Shown piece by piece: positions 10,868-22,023 of a stretch of 64,000 nt of DNA (its first letter is position 1; each line of letters opens with the position of its first letter). The translations under genes and the position numbers were made by a program. The stretch is from Megaleporinus macrocephalus. Its lineage: Eukaryota; Chordata; Actinopteri; Characiformes; Anostomidae. The DNA lies in assembly GCA_021613375.1 (NCBI GenBank), contig CM038717.1, positions 38,334,836 through 38,398,835 of the forward strand, written 5' to 3'. The notes beneath the pieces are model-generated. The model was not told where the DNA came from. It did no database searches and saw only the letters and a list, made by a program, of their open reading frames with translations.

Positions 10868-11944
10868 CATTGGAACTTCAGTATCTCCAGCTTCTTGCTC
10901 CAAGTGAACACCACACTATTATGTTCCAATGCACTAATGAGAGACAGCAGTTTACTCAGGAACTGTTTGCACTGTTCCGTTTGCCAGAACAGATTTATGA
11001 TGATTGTGATCACTAAACTGTCAAAAAAGGCTACCAAATGTGATGCAGAGCTGAAATCGATCTAATGTAGTAGGTAAGCATGCTGGCAAGCTTCTCTCTC
11101 CACAGCACAAGTTCATTCCAGCGCACTGAAGATACACTGATGCACGTTCAGAGGACAAAGACTCAAATCTCAGCGGCGTAATTGTGAATGGAGCTGTTAG
11201 TTTAAGCTACATTTGATTTATTATCCCCATTAGCACCACAGCTATCCATGCACTGCGCGTGATGAGCTCTTTCATGCACGACTCAGGCCTCTGTAACTCC
11301 ATTTAAGCTCATATTGGAGATGTTATATTATGTTTTATTGGTGGCTGGGACATAGCTGATCAGTAGTGGTGCCAATACCAGAGACAGCAACTCATATCGG
11401 CTGAGAAGTTTTGAAGGAATTGAACTGGCGGCAGATAAAATCCTACAAATTAACCATGTTTGGAGTGCGAGAGCGTCGGTTCATCATACATCGCCTCATG
11501 ATCCCCTTACTCAGTAAGTCACGTTGTTCTCTCTGTGGTGGAGGAAGCAGATGCTGAATGAATCAGATAAAAAATCGGACCACGCAGCCCTTATAGTACA
11601 CTGATTCATTATATTTGAGTTGTTTTGGTGGAAATGTTCTAGGACGCTGGTAGACGTGCGTTCCACAGCCTTAGACATGAAATCAGAAAGGGTGGCTCCC
11701 AGGCTTTGGCTATCTGCCAGGGATATGCTGTTCACTGCGCTGGACAGTGATAGTCAGCGCTGTTGGTGTTGATGCTCACTGAGTTATTGCCACTGTTAGA
11801 CTGGGTGAGCTCTCCGTCTGACCAAACTCAGCCTTGTTTTCAGAGATGACCTGTATCTCAGCACACTGAGTGACTAAGATGCAGTTCATTTTCTTTTTAG
11901 TGCAGGAAATATGGAGGTTTAGACTAGTCCATTGATCAGTTATG
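10868..11944. other. Unique DNA between 52-bp blocks; possible conserved noncoding stretch
   Basis: High-complexity DNA separates blocks A and B. The part at 11160-11310 holds gcgtaattgtgaatgg, ttgatttattatccccatta and catttaagctc, the kind of homeodomain-site-rich sequence often conserved in vertebrates. A short plus frame at 11457 begins MFGVRERRFIIHRLMIPLLS and runs into a gtaagt donor-like site at 11512. I do not recognise it. Confidence 0.3.
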
Positions 11945-13205
11945 ATCAGTTAGAATATTAGAGGTCAATTATGAACTAATATATCATATTCTAATAAATA
12001 TGAGTGTTTATTACATTGAATTATATACCAATACCTCCTAATTATATGAGTGTTTATTAAGTTCAATTATAGACTAATACCAGCTAATCTACAATATAGA
12101 AGTGTTTATAATGTTTAATTATAGACTAATACCAGCTAATCTAGAATATAGGAGTGTTTATTAAGTTCAATTATAGACTAATACCAGCTAATCTAGAATA
12201 TAGGAGTGTTTATTAAGTTCAATTATAGACTAATACCAGCTAACCTACAATATAGGAGTGTTTATTAAGTTTAATTATAGACTAATACCAGCTAATCTAG
12301 AATATAGGAGTGTTTATTAATTTCAATGATAGACTAATACCAGCTAACCTACAATATAGGAGTGTTTATTAAATTTAATTATAGACTAATACCAGATAAT
12401 CTAGAATATAGGAGTGTGTATTAAGTTCAATTATAGACTAATACCAGCTAATCTACAATATAGGAGTGTTTATTATGTTTAATTATAGACTAATACCAGC
12501 TAATCTAGAATATAGGAGTGTTTATTATGTTTAATTATAGACTAATAACAGCTAATCTAGAATGTATGATTGTTTATGAAGTTTAATTATAGACTAATAC
12601 CAGCTAATCTAGAATATAGGAGTGATTATTAAGTTTAATTATAGACTAATACCAGCTAATCTAGAATATATGAGTGTTTATTACGTTTAATTATAGACTA
12701 ATACCTGCTAATTTATAATATAGGTGTATTTATTAAGTTTAATTATAGACTAATACCAGCTAATCTATAATATAGGAGTGTTTATTAAGTTTAATTATAG
12801 ACTAATACCAGCTAATCTAGAATATTGAAGTGTTTATTATGTTTAATTATAAACTAATACCAGTTAATCTAGAATATAGGAGTGTTTATTACGTTTAATT
12901 ATAGACTAATACCAGCTAATCTAGAATATTGGAGTGTTTATTATGTTTAATTATAAACTAATACCAGCTAATCTAGAATATAAGGATGTTTATTAAGTTT
13001 AATTATAGACTAATACCAGCTAATCTAGAATATAGGAGTGTTTATTACGTTTAATTATAGACTAATACCAGCTAATCTAGAATATAGGAGTGTTTATTAC
13101 ATTTAATTATAGACTAATACCAGCTAATCTAGAATATAGGAGTGTTTATTACATTTAATTATAGACTAATACCAGCTAATCTAGAATATAGGAGTGTTTA
13201 TTAAG
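11945..13205 (+). repeat. 52-bp minisatellite, block B, about 24 units
   Basis: The unit is again 52 bp but a different subfamily: tataggagtgtttattaagt, then ttaattatagactaatacca, then gctaatctagaa. It aligns with block A units through tatag-agtgtttatt, gactaata and cta-t. Variants with tgttta and caatta alternate through the block. Confidence 0.9.
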
Positions 13206-13345
13206 GGTTGTTTATAGACTAATATCTTTTATTTCAGCATAAATGATGTTTACTGAGGGTGTTTATGAAGTAATATGTCATATTCTAGTGTATAAGAAAC
13301 TTTATTGAGTGTGTTGTATGTACTAATACCTCTTACTGTAGTATA
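13206..13345 (+). repeat. 52-bp minisatellite, block C remnant 1
   Basis: Two to three units of the third subfamily follow block B directly, before an interruption at 13370. Confidence 0.75.
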
Positions 13346-13812
13346 TAGTAGTTTTTATTAAAATTCCTTCCTTAACACAACAATGGACTGACGGGTCTCT
13401 AAAGAAAGTTGGTTCTTTCAAGCCATCAACTGCTGATGCTTCAGATACTAAACTAACCTAGAATGTTGTTCTCCCTTTTATACTCACTTATTAGTAGAAT
13501 GTTTTTTCAGCTGTGCATCACAATTGAGCAAGAGTGTCCTAACAACCAATTAGTCCAATAACATCCTTAACTTGGATTGGCGGCCGTACCAGGAGATTTA
13601 GACAGAGGACTGAGAATTGCTGATAATAGGACTATATGCAAAATAAGCCTCTATACAAAAATAGAATTTAATACAAACATTTTTATTCTTTAAAAATCAT
13701 CTGATACACTTACATTAATTGTGAAATGAACAATATTGTTTGTGAATTGCATGAAAATTGCATGAAATGAAATTCTAAAGTGATACTTAACTTTTGAGCG
13801 GTAGTGTATATG
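13346..13812. mobile_element. Insertion splitting the 52-bp array, Tc1/mariner-like right end
   Basis: About 450 bp of unrelated DNA ends in acttttgagcggtagtgtat, a Tc1/mariner-type terminus, and the 52-bp repeat resumes at once. No matching left terminus was seen, so the insertion is probably truncated. No coding frame. Confidence 0.45.
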
Positions 13813-13935
13813 TGCTATTCTAGTATATAGTATTGTTTATTAAAATTGTTTATGAACTAATATGTCCTGTTATAGTGTATATGGTGTATATTGAGGTTAT
13901 TTATGTATAAATGTCTCAGCTATAATAATATAATA
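13813..13935 (+). repeat. 52-bp minisatellite, block C remnant 2
   Basis: About two diverged units (gtttatgaactaatatgtcc, then gttatagtgtat) continue the array after the insertion. Confidence 0.7.
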
Positions 13936-14026
13936 TACGTCAAAACTGTTTATGTGGTGCATGAATTCCCCCTGAAACTACCCAAACCTAAGATATGCAA
14001 CCCTCCAATCCCACGCTTTCTCTTTC

Positions 14027-14032
14027 TATCTT

Positions 14033-14109
<77 letters not shown>
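14027..14109 (+). repeat. (TC)n microsatellite
   Basis: A CT run of about 70 bases directly precedes a gtgcag acceptor-like site. A related cctaa-rich then CT-rich flank occurs at 15970-16078. Confidence 0.95.
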
Positions 14110-14113
<4 letters not shown>

Positions 14114-14116
14114 CAG

Positions 14117-14212
14117 ATCTGACCTGTCCCTTTCGCTGGTCCTCCCTGATGACTCTGTGTGCAGAGACACACCCGACCCGTTGGGCTCTGTCTGAACGGT
14201 ACAGTCCAGTGT
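14117..14212 (+). other. Candidate exon after a polypyrimidine tract
   Basis: A long CT tract ends in ttgtgcag at 14109-14116, a near-ideal acceptor, and gtgagtat at 14213 is a strong donor. The frame starting with two leading bases stays open to the donor (LTCPFRWSSLMTLCAETHP...). Another frame reads SDLSLSLVLPDDSVCRDTPD and then stops just before a weaker donor at 14199. GC content and codon choice are higher than the surroundings. The CT tract alone could create an acceptor by chance. Confidence 0.3.
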
Positions 14213-14867
14213 GTGAGTATACAGTGTGAGTCACCCTGAGCGTTAGTCATATGTGGGGCGTTGGCGTTGGTGATTAGAATCAGCTATGGGTGGTGAAGTG
14301 TTGGAGAAACCCCCCCATAGAGGAGATTCTCTATTCAATTAACACTTTGTGTGCCGCTGATCGTCTTCTAACAGTAGAAGAAAGAAATAATGTTCCTTAA
14401 ACAAATTGAAGAATTAAATTAATTCAATATACATACATACAGCATATTACACCAGCAGTGTTTTGATGTTGTGTTTGTTTACTTGTGTTTGTAATAGATG
14501 CTCTATGGGTATTGCACTTTTCACTTTATCTTTAGGAAGATGAACAGAACACTGGATGAATGCAAATAGACATCATTTTAAAATAAAAGTTGCACACAGG
14601 GGTCTTTAAACGATACCATAGAAGAAGCACTTTTGGGAAATAACCTTTATTTTCAGGGCATATTTTGCTATTTGTGCACATGCTTTCATTTATTGATAGC
14701 TGTAATTAAGTGTGTTATAATAATTAGTAAAGTACTGTTTAAAAGTTGTGCTTGTAGTTTATTGTCTGCAATCAATTAACCACTGCAGCTGCGTTTGCTG
14801 ATAATGGTGATCAGCCGTGCAAGAGAAGCTTCAATGTTCTATGTTATTGACTCTCTTAATAAACACA
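14213..14867. other. Unique AT-rich DNA with a short dispersed-repeat scrap
   Basis: The stretch near 14610-14640 (gataccatagaagaagcact) resembles a short fish dispersed repeat. The rest is AT-rich (aattaattcaatatac) with no gene. Confidence 0.4.
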
Positions 14868-15935
14868 TAGAAGTGTTTATGGAGTAATATCTACTTTTCT
14901 AGTGTATAAGGCTGTTTATTGAGGTTGTTTAGGAACTAATATCTCCTAATGTAGTGTATAGAAGAGCATATTAAGGTTGTTTATGCACTAATATCTCCTA
15001 TTCTAGTGTATATAGAAAAGTTTATTAAAGTTGTTTATGAACCAATATCTCCTATTCTTGTGTATAGAATTGTTTATTAAGCTTGTTTATGCACTAATAT
15101 ATCCTATTCTAGTGTATAGAAGTGTTTATTAAGCTTATTTATGCACTAATATCTCCTATTCTATTGTATAGAAATGTTTATTAAGCTTGTTTATGCACAT
15201 ATATATTCTATTCTAGTGTATAGAAGTGTTTATTAAGCTTATTTTTGCACTAATATCTCCCATTCTATTGTATAGAAATGTTTATTAAGCTTGTTTATGC
15301 ACTAATATCTCCTATTCTCGTATATAGAAGTGTTTATTAAGGTTGTTTATGCACTAATATCTCCTTTTCTAGTATATAGATGTGTTTATTAAGCTTGTTT
15401 ATGCACTAATATCTCCTATTCTAGTGTATAGAAGTGTTTATTAAAGTTGTTTATGAACTAACATCTCCTATTCTAGTATATAAAGGTGTTTATCAAGGTT
15501 GTTTATGAACTAATATCTCCTATTTTAGTGTATAAGTGTGTTTATTAAAGTTGTTTATGCACTAATATCTCCTATTCTAGTGTATAGAAGTGTTTATTAA
15601 GGTTGTTAATGCACTAATATCTCCTATTCTAGTGTATAGAAGTGTTTATTAAGGTTGTTTATGCACTAATATCTCCTATTCTAGTGTATAGAAGTGTTTA
15701 TTAAGGTCGTTAATGCACTAATATCTCCTATTCTAGTGTATAAGAGTGTTTACTGAGATGGTTTATGAACTAATATCTCCTGTTCTAGGATGTACATATG
15801 TTTATTGAGGTTGTTTATTAATTAATAAATCATATTATAGTATATATGAATGTTTTTTTGAGGTGGTATATGGAATCATATCTACTGTAGTGCATATATG
15901 AGTGTTTATTTAAGTTGTACATGAATTTATGTCTA
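14868..15935 (+). repeat. 52-bp minisatellite, block C main part, about 20 units
   Basis: Third subfamily, 52 bp: gttgtttatgcactaatatc, then tcctattctagtgtatagaa, then gtgtttattaag. It shares the ctcctattctagtgtatag core with block A and the agtgtttattaag part with block B, so it links the two. Confidence 0.9.
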
Positions 15936-16521
15936 GGTCATTATGTAGCTCTGAAATGTCTATGTGACGCATACATTCCTTGTATAAGTGCCCAAACCTA
16001 AAATCATGCAAATCCCACCCCAATCCCCCACTTTCTCTCTCACGCTCCTTCTCTTTCTCCCTCTCTCTCTTTCTCTAGCCAGTTTTTCTCTCACAATGGA
16101 AGGATAGACAGAAACGGAGAATAATGGAGACTAATGAAGCTCAGCTCTGGCGTCCTTTTGGTTACAGTGTGTATTAGGGTGTGGCTGTGCGGTTATGACC
16201 TGGATGTTACCCAGATAAAACAACAAAAACATACTGAACAAATAAACCCAGTGTGTGCGTTCTTGATTTACGGAGGTGGAAACGTGTGAGTAGTTTAGAT
16301 GAATGCTGTCGGATTAAAGGGATCATGGTTGAGATTGTTTAGTGACGTTTGGAAGAAGTTCAGTCATGCCGGTCTAACTGACCTGACATTGAGATTCACT
16401 GTTTCCGTCGTGCTCTGGCTGCTGGATGTGTACTACCTGGCAATCACCACTGGGTGGCACCCTCTGACTCAGAAATGAAACCATAAAAAAACACTGCCCT
16501 GAGATCCCAAACAGAAATCTG
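15936..16521. other. Flank related to 13935-14110, then unique DNA
   Basis: 15950-16078 parallels 13935-14060 in order: a tctatgtgacgcata-like start, gcccaaacctaaaatcatgc, cccac and then CT-rich DNA. This suggests that block C and its flank were duplicated. 16080-16520 is unique with no supported gene. Confidence 0.45.
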
Positions 16522-16675
16522 ATATATCATCGCTGTCCAGAGAAAAACAAGTTTCTCCAAAATCGCAACTTCACACGAAAGGCTTTGCTTTTAAAGTAAG
16601 TCAATAGAACCAGAATGTTTTCCAAGTGAGTTTGAAGCATTTCTATTGGTCCATTCGTGATTAATTATATTATAC
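16522..16675 (+). mobile_element. MITE family X, copy 1 (truncated)
   Basis: It contains atatcatcgctgtcc, then aaaaacaagtttctccaaaa, taagtcaatagaaccagaat and gcatttctattggtcc. It matches the fuller copy at 39364-39606 but lacks the right terminus. Confidence 0.65.
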
Positions 16676-16736
16676 ATATAATACAGAATTTATACGTATA
16701 TGTACTTTTTTTTTCCCATTCTACTTACATCAGCCA

Positions 16737-17073
16737 CCCAAGGTGTCAAAAGTATTCACACTCATTACTCAGGTAGAAGTATAGATACGAGGTTGAAGTA
16801 TCAAGTCAAGTTTTTACTCCAGTAAAAGTGTAAAAGTACTGCTTTCAGAACTACTTAAAGTATAAAAGTAAAAGTAATGTAACAGTAAAGTAACAAAAGC
16901 TTAGGCCGCACCACAGGGGTCTACAGTGCACTAGCCCACTTCCCCAAAAAAACATTCTTCTAAAAGCCATAATGACTATAATGTTATATTAAAATGTTAA
17001 TGTTGATAAATTTGGGATGCGCTAGGCTTTCTGTTTCAGACACATATACGCCCATTGAACATGAATTTAGTTT

Positions 17074-17126
<53 letters not shown>

Positions 17127-17878
17127 TATATATTACACTATGTTTAAAATGTAAGGAGTAGAAAGTACAGATAATGGAGTGCAAATGTAAGGAGTAGAAA
17201 GTACTGATAATGGAGTATAAATTAAGGAGTAGAAAGTACTGATAATGGAGTGTAAATGTAAGGAGTAGAAAGTACTGATAATGGAGTGTAAATGTAAGGA
17301 GTAGAAAGTACAGATAATGGAGTGTAAATGTAAGGAGTAGAAAGTACTGATAATGGAGTGTAAATGTAAGGAGTAGAAAGTACTGATAATGGAGTGTAAA
17401 TGTAAGGAGTAGAGAGTACTGATAATGGAGTATAAATTAAGGAGTAGAAAGTACTGATAATGGAGTGTAAATGTAAGGAGTAGAAAGTACAGATAATGGA
17501 GTGTAAATGTAAGGTGTAGAAAGTACTGATAATGGAGTGTAAATGTAAGGAGTAGAAAGTACTGATAATGGAGTATAAATTAAGGAGTTGAAAGTACTGA
17601 TAATGGAGTGTAAATGTAAGGAGTAGAAAGTACTGATAATGGAATGTAAATGTAAGGAGTAGAAAGTGCAGATAATGGAGTGTAAATGTAAGGAGTAGAA
17701 AGTACAGATAATGGAGTGTAAATGTAAGGAGTAGAAAGTACAGATAATGGAGTGTAAATGTAAGGAGTAGAAGTAAAAAGTCAGCTGAAGATTAATTACT
17801 CCAGTAAAATATAAATAACCAACATTTCTACTTAAGTAAGGTAACGAGGTATTTGTACTTCGTTACTTGACCCCTCTG
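16737..17878. mobile_element. hAT-like non-autonomous element carrying a minisatellite
   Basis: The left end (aaggtgtcaaaagtattcac) and right end (gtacttcgttacttgacccc) are imperfect inverted complements. The interior has agtaaaagtacaagtact-style repeats typical of fish hAT-derived elements. A TA run at 17080-17132 and a 36-bp array fill most of the interior. Confidence 0.6.
17150..17771 (+). repeat. 36-bp minisatellite, about 17 units
   Basis: The unit is tgtaaggagtagaaagtact then gataatggagtgtaaa. Variants have cagataatgg or lack two bases (tataaattaagg), and these variants recur in order, suggesting segmental amplification. The unit resembles the transposon sequence on either side. Confidence 0.9.
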
Positions 17879-17977
17879 TCAGTCACATAGATTTGAGTTA
17901 TACAAGAACTTTTTTGAAACTGGCCAATGTGGATCATATATGTCATGTGTCATATGTTACATATATCTATAACACAT

Positions 17978-18215
17978 GTAGCATATCGTCACTGCCCAGT
18001 GAAAAACAAGTATTTCCAAAATGTCAGCTTAACAGGAGAGAGCAAAATCTTTCTTTACTTTCAATGTAAGTCAATGGAACCAGAATCTTTTCCAGGCTAT
18101 TTTGGAGCATTTCTATTTCTATTGGTCCATTAAGCATAAAATTGTCAAACAATGTAAATAGCAGCTGCCATGTTCAAATGATGTAGAAAAATGAAATTCA
18201 GCGACGATGGCATAT
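17978..18215 (+). mobile_element. MITE family X, copy 2
   Basis: It runs from atatcgtcactgcccagtga through aagtcaatggaaccagaatc, tttggagcatttctat and catgttcaaatgatgt, to a right end (cgacgatggcatat) that is a degenerate inverted copy of the left end. Confidence 0.65.
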
Positions 18216-19039
18216 ATTACGAACTATCTGCTTGTAACGGTGTATCCCACAAAGGAAGAGCCACCGGGATTTGCGTACGGCAGAGTGGCACTAGGGATGT
18301 GGGTATGGACACAAGGAGGCTAGGCTTTGAGTTCAAGTGCACCCGTGATTCAATTTATTCCACAATAAACAAAAGAAAAACTGAATCAAAATAAAAGAAC
18401 AACAAATAAATGGGATGGTTACTAGAGGCGCCAAACTAATTCTTCCCTCACTGTTACAAGCGGATAACAGGCTATCACCGGGCTCACACCGCAACTCTTA
18501 CTGGTAGCTTAGGTGAGGTGAGAGAACACCAGCGCTCTCATCGTCAGAGCCCCGCCCCCGACTAGACTAATAACTCGCCTGGGGGCGATATCCAGAGATG
18601 CTAACTCGCAACCAACACATATACATATATACACAAACACACTGCACAGCTGTTGGCTCGTCCTGATAATCATATATACATATTACCGGTAAGTATTAAT
18701 TTCTTGATTTCATCCACTGCAGGTTTTCTCCCAATTTAGGACACTGAGCCCCCCTCCCTCCCTGAAGGTGGATCCGCCCAAGAAGCCTCAGGGACAAGAA
18801 GCCTCAGTTCCCTCTACCTCCCATTTGCCCTCTTCCCCTTCCATAGGACATCAAGGTAGGGAGGTAAATATGATGACATTACCCAGTTAACTATTGTTTT
18901 TAGTGATGGGCATACCCTGCACCATCACACTGCTGTTAGAGCGAAACCTCCAAACTGAGAACTTTAAACTAGTAAACAGAAGCTGTTGTATTAAAAATAT
19001 GTAGAAAAATAAAAAAGACAAAAATTAAGATGCATGTTT
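18216..19039. other. Unclassified mixed-composition DNA
   Basis: GC-richer than its surroundings (tatcaccgggctcacaccgc, gccccgcccccgactagac). It has a repetitive look and a possible TG...CA boundary, but I could not find paired long terminal repeats, so no LTR call is made. A plus frame at 18191-18394 has no recognisable domain. Confidence 0.3.
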
Positions 19040-19061
19040 TATATATATATATATATATATA
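19040..19061. repeat. (TA)n microsatellite
   Basis: Short TA run at the left edge of the MITE copy at 19062. Confidence 0.9.
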
Positions 19062-19418
19062 CACACTCCTGGACACACCCCAGACATTGTATGAATGTAT
19101 TCAGTTCCTTCAGCAGCAATCTTCATTTAGCTTAATGAAGTACTGAGCAGTCAAAACAGGTATTAGACGAGAACTGTAAATAATACTGGGTTGTTTCCAC
19201 AAGGAAAAGCGTGGAATACCTGAACTACACTTTGCTCTTCAAACTGGAGCTCAAGATCTGATCTACTTCTCTCACAATAACATATTTATGTTACTTTGTA
19301 TTGTATGTATGATTATTTACATCTGTTCTAATCAGATCTGCTGTTCTTACTGGTGAACATACACTTATATTATAAACAATCAGCTTAGGTGCCTCAGACT
19401 TTTGCACAGTAGTGTATA
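19062..19418. mobile_element. Long-inverted-repeat MITE, core plus right arm
   Basis: The core block matches 1850-1980. It is followed by the arm ctgttcttactggtgaacat and a Tc1-like terminus gacttttgcacagtagtgta. Together with 1691-2030 it defines an arm-core-inverted arm element. It is non-coding. Confidence 0.6.
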
Positions 19419-20599
19419 TGGTGTTGTTTACTTAATATTAGCGTAGATTTATCCGAAAAGTTTTATAATATGTTGTTAAATGTGCTCCATATGGGTGTGG
19501 AAACTGAAAACGTTCCCTCTGCAGATGTTTTACATAAGATTCTTATGAAGTCTCGGCTGTTTGTATGAGGTAATCACAGTTGCTGATTGGTGAACACTGG
19601 GACACACCATAATGTAATCTCGGATTCACTCATGTGGGACACCCCAGTGATGCTCATCAACCCAAATCCCCCCACCCAAACAGAAACACAGCAGGAATGC
19701 CCCCCACAGCCCCTCCGGCCCACTACCTACAACACACTGCAACTGCTTCATAATTAGGTCAGCACAATATGGACAAACCATAATATGGCAATTTCATTAA
19801 TACATATAGTGAAATACCGATAATGATACTTTAAGTATTGCTCAGTAATAATACCCATATTGATACTCTGGGTCGGGGTGAAGCTCACAAAGAATGTTTA
19901 CATAAGTCAAATTCAAAGATGTTGAAATTTTACTTGTGTTCTGCTGTTTTAGTATTATGGCCAATCAAATTATTACACTGTCCACCAACCCTCCAGTCGC
20001 TGCACAGCAACCATTGCTATTCACCATTGCCTCAAGTCTTCAGTTTGTTATTAGCGCCTCAGAGTTTGACGCTCCAGTTTCATCTAAACAATATTTGAGA
20101 CTGATATTCGGTTGTGTATGTTGATTTCTATTGACCTATCCCAGGAATATGTATGACTACATGTCTGTCAGGACCAGCCAATAGCCTGGCGTAATGACAC
20201 TGTGGAACATTAACATGTTTGGAAGCTATTTCAAGCCAGTGGGAAAGCAAGTCATTCCCCCATTTTTTTTGACAGGCCTACCCACAAACTACTTCTGTCT
20301 ACACCACTTCCTCAAATTTTCACTGCCTCGTGCACCAGCTGATACAATATTCAAACCTGAAAACAAACCTTGACATTGAGACTTTGAGTATTAGTTGATG
20401 CCAATATAAATATTCAAACCTTCAATATTGGCTAACAATTTAAGGATCAGCCAATATTAATAATGATTAATTAGTGTTGTTCAATAACAATATAATAACC
20501 TTTAGTAACCTTGGGCGATACTGGGATAAATATGAAACCGTGAGTATTGGCCAGTAATTATATAATTAATATAACCCTGAGTATTGTCTGATAAACATA
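19419..20599. other. Unique DNA grading into degenerate repeat
   Basis: 19419-19760 looks unique. From about 19760, degenerate units built on aatattggc/gtattggc and aaaccttgag appear and become regular at 20600. No gene was seen. Confidence 0.45.
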
Positions 20600-21440
20600 C
20601 TAAAACCTTGAATATTGTAATAAAACATTGAGTATTGGCTGATACTGATATAGATATAGAAAGCTTTGAGTATTGGCTGAAACAGATATAGGTATAGAAG
20701 CCTTGAGTATTGGCTGAAACTGATATAGATATAGAAACCTTGAGTATTGGCTGATACTGATATACAGTAGATGTAGAAACCTTGAAGATTGGATGAAACT
20801 GATATAGATATAGAAACCCTGAGTATTGGCTGATCCTGATATAGATATAGAAACCCTGAGTATTGGCTGATACTGATATAGATATAAAAACCTTGAGTAT
20901 TGGCCAAAACTGATATAGATATAGAAACCTTGAGTATTGGCTTAAACTGATATAGGTATAGAAACCTTGAGTATTGGCTGAAACTGAAATAGATACAGAA
21001 ACACCGAGTGTTGGCTGAAACTGAGATAGATACAGAAACATTGAGTGTTGGCTGAAACTGATATAGGTATAGAAACCTTGAGTATTGGCTGAAACTGAGA
21101 TATATACAGAAACATTGAGTGTTGGCTGAAACTGATATAGGTATAGAAACCTTGAGTATTGGCTGAAACTGATACATAAATCTTAAGTATTGGCTGATAC
21201 TGATATACAGTAGATATATAAACCTTGAGTATTGGCTGATACTGATATACAGTAGATATATAAACCTTGAGTATTGGCCGATAATGATATAGATAAAGAA
21301 ACCTTGAGTATTGGCTGATACTGATATGGATATAGAAACCTTGAGTGTTGGCTGATACTGATATAGATATAGAAACCTTGAGTGTTGGCTGATACTGATA
21401 TAAATATTAAAACCTTGAGCATTGGCTGATACATAACTAT
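20600..21440 (+). repeat. 37-bp minisatellite, about 22 units
   Basis: The unit of about 37 bp is gatatagatatagaaacctt then gagtattggctgaaact. Some units carry a 6-bp insertion (gatatacagtagatat). The minus frames of 100-200 codons (YLYQFQPILKVSI) simply read the array. Confidence 0.9.
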
Positions 21441-22023
21441 ACTAATACTAAAACCCTGAAATTTTGCTTTGTATTCTGTATATAGGGAAGGCACTCACTG
21501 ATGATTTCCGAGTCCTACTGATTATGAGGCTCTATAGGACATAGTGATGTGAGTATTGCACAACAATAATTACCAGATTTTATGTAACTCAGACCTTTTT
21601 ATAATCCACCCAAATATCCTGCATGTCAACCGTGGAGGTCAGTCTACCTCATAGGCCTGAAACTGGGGCATGGGACGTGACACATCACTGTAAAATAAGT
21701 TTAACTGGACCTGATCAAGATATTGTGATAAGAGTGTACAGTCACCTGCCTGGAACTCTGCTCACTCAGGCAACAACATGCTTCAGTGCTTTGAGGACAC
21801 AGCGGCTTCCAGTGTACAAGCAAACCGTAACACATCATCTGTCCATTTATTTTTGAGGACTGGAATAACTGAACCTGCATGGAAGCAGTTAGTCATACCG
21901 GGAATGCTCATTGAACATATTTAGAGTGATTTTAAACTGGTTTTGTGTAAATATTAAAGATAATCTTTTGATTCAGCTGTAATCGTAGTGGTAAATGGAA
22001 CCAGACGTCCATGGAAATGTCTA
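21441..22023. other. Unique DNA, no gene seen
   Basis: A short plus frame (21623-21856) has no recognisable motif. No transposon ends were identified. Confidence 0.45.

Noticed and set aside
18230..18900. Possible LTR beginning tgtaacggtg
   Set aside because: No second LTR, primer-binding site or pol similarity was found nearby.
20502..21494. Minus frames with Tyr/Gln/Phe-rich repeats
   Set aside because: They are translations of the 37-bp array.
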